Assembly: GCA_002320815.1 (NCBI GenBank)
Contig: DCLA01000100.1
Span: 1-27,264, forward strand
DNA: 27,264 nt
Direction of reading: 5' to 3'
Source: Myxococcales bacterium UBA1660
GTDB taxonomy: Bacteria > Myxococcota_A > Polyangia > Polyangiales > Houyiibacteriaceae
The notes beneath the pieces are model-generated. The model was not told where the DNA came from. It did no database searches and saw nothing but the letters and a program-made list of their open reading frames with translations. A program made the position numbers and the translations under genes. This document shows positions 1-6,436 of the stretch, in pieces. Numbering within the stretch: the stretch's first letter is position 1; the number at the start of each line of letters is the position of its first letter.

Positions 1-1473
1 GAAGTCCATGTCGCCGAGGTGGTCCTCGTCGCCCAGGATGTCGGTGAGGATGGCGTAGTCGTCGCCCTCCTTGATGAGACCCATCGCGACACCGGCGACC
101 GGGCTCTTGATGGGCACACCGGCGTCCATCATCGCGAGGCTACCGCCGCAGACCGAAGCCATCGACGAGGAGCCGTTCGACTCGGTGATCTCCGAGACGA
201 TGCGGATGGTGTAGGGGAACTCCTCCTTGGAGGGCGCCAGCTTCTTGAGGGCGCGCTCGGCCAGGTTGCCGTGGCCGATCTCGCGCCGGCCGGGGCCGCG
301 GAGGAACTTGGTCTCGCCGACCGAGTAGGGCGGGAAGTTGTAGTGGAGGAGGAAGTTCTTCCAGTACGGGTCCTTCAGGCCGTCGATCTTCTGCTCGTCC
401 TGGGCGGTGCCGAGGGTCGTGGTGACGATGGCCTGGGTCTCGCCGCGGGTGAAGAGCGCCGAGCCGTGGACCCGCGGGAGCAGGCCGGCCTCGATGCTGA
501 TCGGGCGGACGGTCTCGTAGTCACGGCCGTCGACGCGGCGCTTCTCCGAGAGGGTCTGACCGCGCATCGTGTTGTAGCGCAGGTCCTCGTAGGCGTCGCC
601 GATGTCGCCCTCGAGGCCCTCGAACTCGGCCGCCAGCTTGGCGACGGTGTCCTTCTTGACCGCCTTGAAGGCGCCGTAGCGGTCGAACTTCTCGGCCACG
701 TTGCAGGCGGCCTTCACGCCGTCGAGAGCGATCTCGCGGACGCGGGCGTCGATCTTCTCGTCGCGCTTGGCGGCCTCGAAGACCCACTTCTCCTTGCCGA
801 CGGCCTCGGCCATGGCGTTCTGGAGCTCGAGGATCGCCTGGACCTGCTGGTGACCGAAGGTGATCGCGCCGATGAGCTCGGTCTCGGGGACCTCGTCGGC
901 CTCACCCTCGACCATGACCACGGCGTCCTTGGAGGCCGCGATGAGCATGTCCATGTCGGACTTCTCGAGCTCGGAGTTGGTCGGGTTGGCGATGTACTGG
1001 CCATCGACCCGGCCGACGCGCACGCCGGCGATGGGGCCGGCGAAGGGGATCGGGGAGATCATCAGGGCGGCCGAGGCGCCGGTCATCGCCAGCACGTCGG
1101 TCTCGTTCTCGCCGTCGTGGCTGAGCACGGTGGCGATGACCTGGATCTCGGAGCGGTACCCGTCGGGGAAGAGCGGGCGGCAGGGGCGGTCGATGAGGCG
1201 CGAGGTGAGGACCTCGTGCTCGCGGAGGCGGCCCTCGCGCTTGAAGAAGCCACCGGGGATCTTACCGGCGGCGTAGGTCTTCTCGACGTAGTCGACGGTC
1301 AGCGGCAGGAAGCTCTGGCCGGGGCGGGCATCCTTGCTGCCGCACACGGTCACCAGCACCACGGACTCGCCGCAGGTGACGAGCACCGAGCCGCCCGCCT
1401 GCTTGGCGATGCGACCGGTCTCGACGGAGATCAGCTTGTCGCCGATCTTCACGGACTCACGAACGATGGTCAT
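1..1473 (-). CDS. pnp: Polyribonucleotide nucleotidyltransferase (PNPase), N-terminal 491 residues; 3' end beyond window
   Basis: PNPase is a phosphorolytic 3'-5' exoribonuclease that degrades mRNA, usually as a cytoplasmic trimer and often with RNase E or a helicase. The protein starts MTIVRESVKIGDK and runs without a stop to the window edge. Visible are the first RNase PH core (residues about 15-145), the all-alpha linker domain (about 240-320) and the start of the second RNase PH core with the family motifs HYNFPPYSVGE, GRREIGHGNLAERAL, SNGSSSMASVCGGS and LGDEDHLGDMDF. The C-terminal KH and S1 domains lie outside the window. An AGAGAGAGA tract just upstream of the ATG is a plausible ribosome site. 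The gene follows rpsO on the same strand after 184 bases, the order seen in E. coli and many other bacteria. Identification is secure. Confidence 0.97.
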   Translation of the reverse strand, partial: MTIVRESVKIGDKLISVETGRIAKQAGGSVLVTCGESVVLVTVCGSKDARPGQSFLPLTVDYVEKTYAAGKIPGGFFKREGRLREHEVLTSRLIDRPCRPLFPDGYRSEIQVIATVLSHDGENETDVLAMTGASAALMISPIPFAGPIAGVRVGRVDGQYIANPTNSELEKSDMDMLIAASKDAVVMVEGEADEVPETELIGAITFGHQQVQAILELQNAMAEAVGKEKWVFEAAKRDEKIDARVREIALDGVKAACNVAEKFDRYGAFKAVKKDTVAKLAAEFEGLEGDIGDAYEDLRYNTMRGQTLSEKRRVDGRDYETVRPISIEAGLLPRVHGSALFTRGETQAIVTTTLGTAQDEQKIDGLKDPYWKNFLLHYNFPPYSVGETKFLRGPGRREIGHGNLAERALKKLAPSKEEFPYTIRIVSEITESNGSSSMASVCGGSLAMMDAGVPIKSPVAGVAMGLIKEGDDYAILTDILGDEDHLGDMDF

Positions 1474-1624
1474 GTCTCTCTCTTCTCTTGAAGCCACCAG
1501 GGCTGCCGAGAGAGCTCGTTCCTCGGTTCCAAGTCTACAGCGATACGGCTGGCTGGAGCCTTCGAAGCGAAGAAGGAGATCTCGTCTCGACCGGCGGGCG
1601 GCAGGGGTTGTCAGGAAACGAAGA

Positions 1625-1651
1625 GGGCGGCGTGGTGGTGCCACGCCGCCC
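1625..1651 (-). terminator. Hairpin between rpsO and pnp (terminator or processing site)
   Basis: A perfect 11-bp stem (GGGCGGCGTGG / CCACGCCGCCC) with a 5-base loop lies 6 bases past the rpsO stop. The bases that follow on the minus strand (TCTTCGTTTCCTG) are only partly T-rich, so it may attenuate rather than fully terminate transcription. In E. coli the rpsO-pnp gap holds both a terminator and an RNase III-cut hairpin used for pnp autoregulation. A similar role here is inference. Confidence 0.65.
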
Positions 1652-1657
1652 CTGGGA

Positions 1658-1927
1658 TCACTTACGAATGCCGAGCGCTTCGATGATCTTCCGGTACCGG
1701 TCCACGTCCTTGCGGCGGACGTAGTCCAGAAGACGACGACGGCGGGAGACCAGCTTCAAGAGGCCGCGCCGGGAGGCGTGGTCCTGCTTGTGGGTCTGGA
1801 AATGCTCCGTGAGGTAGATGATCCGCTCGGTGAGGAGCGCGATCTGGACCTCGGGAGAACCGGTGTCGCCTTCCTTGGTCTTGAAGGCCTCGATGAGCTC
1901 GAGCTTACGATCTTGGGTCAGTGCCAT
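1658..1927 (-). CDS. rpsO: 30S ribosomal protein S15
   Basis: S15 binds the central domain of 16S rRNA early in 30S assembly and contributes to an intersubunit bridge. The 89-residue product (MALTQDRKLELIEAF...IIEALGIRK) has the usual length and shows the hallmarks GDTGSPEVQIALLTERI, LTEHFQTHKQDHASRRGLL and RRRRLLDYVRRKD. The start at 1927 is chosen over longer in-frame options because a textbook AGGAGG lies 7 bases upstream and MALT is the family N-terminus. pnp follows downstream. The leader upstream contains hairpins, one touching the Shine-Dalgarno, consistent with the autogenous control common for this gene. Confidence 0.98.
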   Translation of the reverse strand: MALTQDRKLELIEAFKTKEGDTGSPEVQIALLTERIIYLTEHFQTHKQDHASRRGLLKLVSRRRRLLDYVRRKDVDRYRKIIEALGIRK

Positions 1928-1994
1928 CCGAAAACCTCCTGCCTTTTCGGGCAGTTGGGGGTTACGAGCGCGCCTCCCCGGTTGGCGGGGGAGG
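1928..1994 (-). promoter_or_regulatory. Structured rpsO leader, possible S15 autoregulatory element
   Basis: Two hairpins sit directly before rpsO. Stem 1 is CCTCCCC/GGGGAGG (1973-1979 with 1988-1994, 8-base loop). Stem 2 is CTGCC/GGCAG (1939-1943 with 1950-1954, loop CGAAAA on the mRNA) and shares two bases with the AGGAGG ribosome site (1935-1940). S15 is known to repress its own translation by binding leader RNA in several phyla, using unrelated structures. Whether this leader binds S15 is inference from position and structure only. Confidence 0.45.
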
Positions 1995-2019
1995 GCGTGA
2001 TCAAGGAAAAATCGGGCGG

Positions 2020-2048
2020 AACATTGCAGGGGACGGCCCACGGGTCAA
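2020..2048 (-). promoter_or_regulatory. Candidate sigma-70-type promoter for rpsO-pnp
   Basis: On the minus strand a good -35 hexamer TTGACC (2048-2043) is followed after 17 bases by AATGTT (2025-2020), a weak -10 with 3 of 6 consensus bases. It would give an rpsO leader of roughly 85 bases. The spacing is ideal, but the -10 is poor. Confidence 0.35.
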
Positions 2049-2116
2049 CCAAAGGGTGTTCGGTATTTCGGGACCGGCGTCGTACGGGAGGACCGACGGG
2101 GTCGCCGCGACCCCCG

Positions 2117-2731
2117 TCAGGGCTGCCGGAGCGCGTCGCGGTACTCGCGCATGGCCCGGGAGGTGGTGTCCCGGTCCAGGAAGGAGACGAGCTGGGCCAG
2201 GTCGATGCCGGGCAGGACCTCGCTGGCATCCACGGGCTCGTAGCGCTCGCCCCGGAGCGCATAGGGCTGCAGGGCTCCGTCCCGCCAGTACCAGACCTCC
2301 CGGATGCCGAGCTTCCGGTAGACGTCCAGCTTGTCGATGCGCCCGTGAGTCCAGACCACCTCGATCACCAGGTCCGGGTAGCGCTCCTCGTCCGGGTCGG
2401 GCCCGAAGACGTAGCTCTCGTCGGCCTCGGCCCCGGCGTCTTCCTTCCGCCGCTTCAGGGTCCACGCCCCAACGGTGGTGAACTCGACGTCGTGTGCGGC
2501 GCACCAGACCTCGACCAGCCGCCCGATGAACGACTTGATGCTCTCGTGGGAGCGTGAGGGAGCCATGATCTCGACCCGCCCTTCCAGGTAGGTGATGCGC
2601 GGCGCCGAGTGGTCGCCCCGCATCACGAGGAGCCGCTCGTAGTCCTCCCACGAGACCCCAGCGAACTGGATGATGTGGTCTTCGTCGGAGAAGGGACGGC
2701 TACGCTGGAAGGCCTTGGCCGGAAAGCCCAT
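2117..2731 (-). CDS. Uma2 family (DUF820) PD-(D/E)xK nuclease-like protein
   Basis: The 204-residue product is a full-length Uma2 protein, a restriction-endonuclease-fold family expanded in cyanobacteria, planctomycetes and myxobacteria. Its biological role is not established. Seen here: the N-terminal LEGRVEIMAPSRSHE segment, then the putative metal-binding D in GAEADESY, E in PDLVIEVVW and K in RIDKLDVYRKLGIREVW, giving a complete D-E-K set. The ATG at 2731 is chosen because the upstream in-frame extension has shadow-type composition, MGFPAKAFQRS looks like a normal N-terminus, and a TATACT box lies 6 bases before it. No Shine-Dalgarno is evident. It diverges from the lipoprotein gene at 2850. 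A second, dissimilar Uma2 lies at 12611-13183. Confidence 0.85.
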   Translation of the reverse strand: MGFPAKAFQRSRPFSDEDHIIQFAGVSWEDYERLLVMRGDHSAPRITYLEGRVEIMAPSRSHESIKSFIGRLVEVWCAAHDVEFTTVGAWTLKRRKEDAGAEADESYVFGPDPDEERYPDLVIEVVWTHGRIDKLDVYRKLGIREVWYWRDGALQPYALRGERYEPVDASEVLPGIDLAQLVSFLDRDTTSRAMREYRDALRQP

Positions 2732-2737
2732 GGCGAG

Positions 2738-2743
2738 AGTATA
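2738..2743 (-). promoter_or_regulatory. TATACT -10-like box, candidate leaderless start
   Basis: TATACT matches the sigma-70 -10 consensus at 5 of 6 positions and ends 6 bases before the ATG at 2731, so transcription would begin at or next to the start codon. No Shine-Dalgarno and no clear -35 are visible. It is the best example of a box that recurs at several genes in this window. Confidence 0.5.
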
Positions 2744-2849
2744 GCCGGGAGACGACACGCCGCGCCTCCTCGGCGCCCCGTCGCGCAGGTTGCGGGCGCC
2801 GGGCCATCGCGCGTTGGAAAAGCGAGGCTCCGCGGGCGACGATGGGTCG

Positions 2850-3905
2850 ATGCGGTGGTTGGTCCCGAGCGTGGTGGTGGTCCTCGGCTGCGGCCAGAGC
2901 TGGCAGCCGGCGCCGGACCTCGGCGCTCCGGACATGGGACCGGCCTGCGAGCCGCTGGCCGCCGTGGACCTCCTCGTGGTGGTCGACGACTCGCCCGACA
3001 TGGAAGAGGCCCAGGCTCGCTTCGCGGCGGCGCTGGGGCCCTTCCTCCAGACGCTGGAGACGGCGAGCTCGGTGCGGGTCGGGCTGATCGCCTCCGACAT
3101 GGGCACCGGGCCGACCGGGGCCTGCGCGGGCGGTCCTCGGGGGCGCGATGGCCTGCTGGTCGCCACGGGGGACGTCGCCGACGCCGCCTGCGCGGCGAGC
3201 TACGACCCTCCGTGGGTGGATCTCGTCGCGGGGCGAGGGGCCCCTCGGCAAGCGGTCGAGTGCCTCTTCGGCTCCATCGGGACCGGGGGCTGCGGCTTCG
3301 AGCGCCCGCTCGACGCCACCCTCCGGGCGGTCGTGCCCGCGAGCGCGACCCTCGAGTTCGCCGGCGTCCGCGGCGGTCATCGCGACGGGGCCCACGCGGG
3401 CTTCTTCCGGGAGGGCGCGCTCCTGGCCATCGTGATGGTGGGCAGCGAAGACGACTGCTCGTCCCTCGCCGAGGGCTTTTACGACGCCGACTTCCCCAGC
3501 CCGATCGGCGAGCGGTGCGCGGCGCGCGGGGAGCTCCTGCGGCCCGGCGACGAGTACGTCGAGGCGCTCGGCGCGGTGGTCCCGGCGAACCGGGTCCTGG
3601 TCGCGGCGATCACCGGCGCCCCGCTCGCGCCGGTCGCCGAGCAGAGCGCCGACGCCTTCGACGCGCTGCTCGAGGCGGACGCCATGCAGGAGCGCTTGGG
3701 CGAGAGCGCCGGCAACATCGCGCCCGCGTGCACCGGACCGGGCGGGGCCGCGCCGCCGGGTCGACGCATCGTGTCCTTCGCGCGCGACGTGGCCGCGCGC
3801 GGCGGGCTCGGGCGGGTCGAGTCCGTCTGCGCCGAGACCTACGGGCCCTTCCTGGACGAGGTCGCCGCCGCCATCGCCGCCCGCGTCGCGGGCACCTGCG
3901 GCTGA
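2850..3905 (+). CDS. vWA-like secreted lipoprotein
   Basis: A 351-residue protein with a lipoprotein signal peptide (MRWLVPSVVVVLGC, lipobox Cys14), so probably anchored in the outer or inner membrane. A von Willebrand A-like fold is suggested by AVDLLVVVDDSPDMEEAQ (about residues 38-55), the position where myxobacterial vWA lipoproteins usually carry DNSGSM. Here the MIDAS DxSxS reads DxSxD, so metal binding may be altered. Later segments ALLAIVMVGSEDDCS and RVLVAAITG fit the following beta strands. About ten further cysteines may form disulfides. The ATG at 2850 is chosen over an upstream in-frame ATG (2790) because it starts directly at the signal peptide. Its stop lies 4 bases from the stop of the convergent TVP38-type gene. 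The ligand is unknown. Confidence 0.75.
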   Translation: MRWLVPSVVVVLGCGQSWQPAPDLGAPDMGPACEPLAAVDLLVVVDDSPDMEEAQARFAAALGPFLQTLETASSVRVGLIASDMGTGPTGACAGGPRGRDGLLVATGDVADAACAASYDPPWVDLVAGRGAPRQAVECLFGSIGTGGCGFERPLDATLRAVVPASATLEFAGVRGGHRDGAHAGFFREGALLAIVMVGSEDDCSSLAEGFYDADFPSPIGERCAARGELLRPGDEYVEALGAVVPANRVLVAAITGAPLAPVAEQSADAFDALLEADAMQERLGESAGNIAPACTGPGGAAPPGRRIVSFARDVAARGGLGRVESVCAETYGPFLDEVAAAIAARVAGTCG

Positions 3906-3909
3906 GCGC

Positions 3910-4551
3910 TCAGAGAAAGCGCTCGGTGATCCAGTCGAAGAAGAAGCCCATCGCCAGCAGCCCCGGGATGAGGCCGAGGGCGGTACCGACGACGAACTGC
4001 CAGAGCTTCACCTTGGTCATGCCGAGGGTGTAGTTCACCGGGGGCGCCATCCAGAGGATGGTGACCACCAGGGTCACGCTGAGCACCGGGCGGCGCTCCA
4101 CCTTCTTCAGGAGCTTGCGCACCCAGGCGAAGCGGATCTCGTGGAGCGCGTGGCCGCCCACCAGTCGGCCCATCAGAAAGCCTGCGCCGGAGGACACCAG
4201 GGTCGCCGCGTAGCTCGCCCCGATCCCCGGCCACTTGCCCCACGCCATCACCGCGGCCGCCACGAAGACGACGCCCGGGACGCTGATGAGCTGGCCCAGG
4301 GTGAAGATGCCGACGAAGGCCAGCGGACCCCACCACCCGGCGCGCCCGACGAACGCTTCGATCTTCTCCTGGGTCAGGTACTGCCCCACCTCGAAGTAGG
4401 TCCCCAGCCCGGCGGCGGCGGCGATCATCACCACGAGGAGCAGGGGCCGCCAGAAGCGCCGGATGAAGCTGCGGTGCTCGTGCGCTTCCTCGTCGGACCC
4501 GGCCCCGGATCCGGGCCCGGTCGCTTCCGACGCGCTGGAGGTTCCACCCAC
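3910..4551 (-). CDS. TVP38/TMEM64 (DedA/VTT superfamily) membrane protein
   Basis: A 213-residue inner-membrane protein. Residues 1-27 are an acidic, Ser/Gly-rich cytoplasmic tail. Hydrophobic segments follow at about 33-50 (RPLLLVVMIAAAAGLG), 70-100, 105-130, 155-175 and 185-205. The SNARE-associated/VTT core is recognisable from ISVPGVVFVAAAVMAWG, GIGASYAATLVSSGAGFLMGR and NYTLGMTKVKLWQFVVGTALGLIPG. Members of this superfamily are implicated in lipid scrambling and membrane homeostasis. The substrate here cannot be assigned. The GTG start at 4551 has a GGGAGGGG tract just upstream. The gene converges on the vWA-like lipoprotein, and both stop codons fall in the palindrome TGAGCGCTCA. Confidence 0.88.
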   Translation of the reverse strand: MGGTSSASEATGPGSGAGSDEEAHEHRSFIRRFWRPLLLVVMIAAAAGLGTYFEVGQYLTQEKIEAFVGRAGWWGPLAFVGIFTLGQLISVPGVVFVAAAVMAWGKWPGIGASYAATLVSSGAGFLMGRLVGGHALHEIRFAWVRKLLKKVERRPVLSVTLVVTILWMAPPVNYTLGMTKVKLWQFVVGTALGLIPGLLAMGFFFDWITERFL

Positions 4552-4593
4552 GCCCCCTCCCTAGAGCGCCGGCGGACGAACGTAAGGGGCGCG

Positions 4594-6078
4594 TCAGCGG
4601 TTGGGGGAGCAGAAGTTGGGCGCCCCGCTCGATTGAGCGTCGTGACAGTAGAAGCCGGCGCCGCATCCGCCGTCGGCGCAGACGGTGTCGTCGATGGGGC
4701 ACTGGCAGCGGCACCACATCGTGCCCGAGGGCGACCAGCAGGTGGTGCTACTCCCGTACTCGGCGCGACACATCGCGTTCGTGGTGCAGCCGTAGCAGGC
4801 GTAGCCGCCGCTCCCGGTCGAGCGGCAGCTCAGCCCGATGGCCGAGCAGTTCACCTTGCAGGCGCCGCAGGAGCCGTTGGCCGTCATCGAGGTGCAGCTC
4901 CCGTTGCAGCAGGCGCGGTTGCTCCCGCACGAGGTGCCGTCGTTCACCGTGCGCGAGCAGCTCCCCGACTCTTGGCGCGCGGACCCCTCACAGGCGCCGG
5001 CGGCGCAGGCGTAGCTGGTCACGGTGCGCGAGCGGGTCCCGGTGCGGTCGCAGGCGTCGGCGTACCCGCCACACCCGCCCCAGTCCTCGGTCGTCGGGGC
5101 CCGGCACGGGTCGCCCTCGGTGTCCCGGCTGCAGTCCTCCGCCTCGGTGACGGTCTCGGCCTCGCACGCGCCGGCGCCGCAGGCGTAGGTGGTCACCTCG
5201 CGGGTCCGTTGGCCCGCCTGGCCGCAGGGCTCGTCGAAGCCGCCGCAGCTCCCCCACTCGGTGGCTTCCATCGGCGCACAGGCGATCGCGGCGCAGTCCG
5301 GGTCCTCGCAGTCGACGAGGCCGTCGCAGTCCTCGTCGAGGCCGTCGTCGCAGGCGAGCTCCATCGCCGGGCAACCGGGTCCGCCGTCGACGCCGGGGCG
5401 GAGGAGGCAGCCCAGCTGCGCGTCGCAGATCTGCTCGGCGCCGCACACCGCGTCGTCGGCGCGGACCAGGCACTCGCCGCCGATGCACACGCCCTCGGTG
5501 CACGCCGACGCGGCCGGGCAGTCGCCATCGGCGTCGCAGGCCGGCTCGGGGCAGGTCTCCGGCTGCTCGGGTCGACAGTCGGAGGGCACGCAGCGGCCGC
5601 CGGAGCACACCGTGGCGTCCTCGGCGTCGGCCACGCCCGGGCACTCGACCTCGTCGCAGCTCAGGGTGATCACCGCGGTCACGGTGGTGTTTCCGCGGAC
5701 CCGGGCCTCGACCGCGCGCACGGCGACCGTCGCGTCGCCGAGGTCGAGGAGCGACACGCGCACCACGTAGAGACCGTCGGCGAAGTCCTCGAGGGATCCC
5801 ACCCGCTCGCCAGCGACGTAGTCGAGGGACGCGTCGGCCCCGACGGTGAGCTCGCGGAGGTTCCGCAGGCTCCCGTCGTCGAGGGGCTGGAGGACCTCCA
5901 CGCGGATGGACTCGAAGCGGCGACCGGGCTGGTAGTCGGTGCGCAGGTCCACGCGCAGGGTGCGGCCGTCCGCGCCGCACGCGCTCACGAGGGCGAGCGC
6001 CGCGAGCGCCCCGGCGAGAGTCCGCGCGCGAGAGGAGCGCGGATGCGGAAGGGGAGTGAGGGCGGTCCGGGGGGTCAC
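4594..6078 (-). CDS. Cys-rich lipoprotein with MopE-like and TSP1-like segments
   Basis: A 494-residue surface lipoprotein: the GTG start leads into a signal peptide ending ALALVSAC (Cys34). Residues about 40-135 form a cysteine-poor beta-rich domain (LRVDLRTDYQPGRRF... TVTAVITLSCDE). Then come Cys-rich modules, a MopE-like acidic motif (CDDGLDEDCDGLVDCEDPDC) of the kind annotated as metal binding, and two tandem repeats of about 55 residues with a W..CGG....C...G.R.R.V..Y.C..G.CE pattern, reminiscent of thrombospondin type-1 repeats. The C-terminal 120 residues are a different Cys-rich module (NRACCNGSCTS...GFYCHDAQSSGAPNFCSP). Large Cys-rich lipoproteins are typical of myxobacteria, but this one's function is unknown. 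The exact start is uncertain because no clear Shine-Dalgarno is present. It diverges from the gene at 6437. Confidence 0.75.
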   Translation of the reverse strand: MTPRTALTPLPHPRSSRARTLAGALAALALVSACGADGRTLRVDLRTDYQPGRRFESIRVEVLQPLDDGSLRNLRELTVGADASLDYVAGERVGSLEDFADGLYVVRVSLLDLGDATVAVRAVEARVRGNTTVTAVITLSCDEVECPGVADAEDATVCSGGRCVPSDCRPEQPETCPEPACDADGDCPAASACTEGVCIGGECLVRADDAVCGAEQICDAQLGCLLRPGVDGGPGCPAMELACDDGLDEDCDGLVDCEDPDCAAIACAPMEATEWGSCGGFDEPCGQAGQRTREVTTYACGAGACEAETVTEAEDCSRDTEGDPCRAPTTEDWGGCGGYADACDRTGTRSRTVTSYACAAGACEGSARQESGSCSRTVNDGTSCGSNRACCNGSCTSMTANGSCGACKVNCSAIGLSCRSTGSGGYACYGCTTNAMCRAEYGSSTTCWSPSGTMWCRCQCPIDDTVCADGGCGAGFYCHDAQSSGAPNFCSPNR

Positions 6079-6131
6079 GCGCGCCCCATGTGCGAAGCGT
6101 GTGCCAGCCCTCGCGGGCCTCGCGCAGGGAA

Positions 6132-6151
6132 TTGTGCGGACTGCAGGTCGC
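6132..6151. promoter_or_regulatory. Imperfect 20-bp dyad in a divergent intergenic region, candidate operator
   Basis: GTGCGGACTGCAGGTCGCAC is a palindrome except for one mismatched 2-base step on each side (GTGCG-nn-CTGCAG-nn-CGCAC, 16 of 20 positions symmetric). It lies 54 bases upstream of the Cys-rich lipoprotein start, within the 358-base gap 6079-6436 between divergent genes. The size and symmetry suit a dimeric repressor site, but no cognate regulator is known. Elsewhere in the gap only a small GCGCT/AGCGC hairpin (6344-6357) was noted, and no gene. Confidence 0.35.
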
Positions 6152-6436
6152 ACGGGGCGCGACCCCGGGGCGAGCCCGCGGTCCACCGCCTGCACGTCGC
6201 GGACCCGGGTGCGGAGTGCGAGTCGCGCGTCTCGTCGCTGGCCCTCGGTCGCCGAGCCCTCTGCGCCTGACCGATGGGGACCCTGGCCCGACCCGAGGCG
6301 CGGTACCCTCCGGTCGGACGGCGTACGAGCGGGCCGAACCCCCGCGCTGAATAGCGCACATGCGCCCACGTCGACCTCCCACGCCCGGCGACCGCCCGGC
6401 GCAACGGCGTCCGCGAGGCCGCCCAGGAGAGACCCC

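Noticed and set aside
19..1491. A 490-codon plus-strand frame at the left edge
   Set aside because: It is antisense to pnp, whose protein sequence is unmistakable, and its Leu/Val/Asp/Gly-rich product shows no motif.
4141..6270. A 709-codon plus-strand frame over the TVP38 and Cys-rich lipoprotein genes
   Set aside because: It crosses two recognisable opposite-strand genes and their intergenic gap, and its Ala/Gly/Arg composition is typical of antisense shadows.
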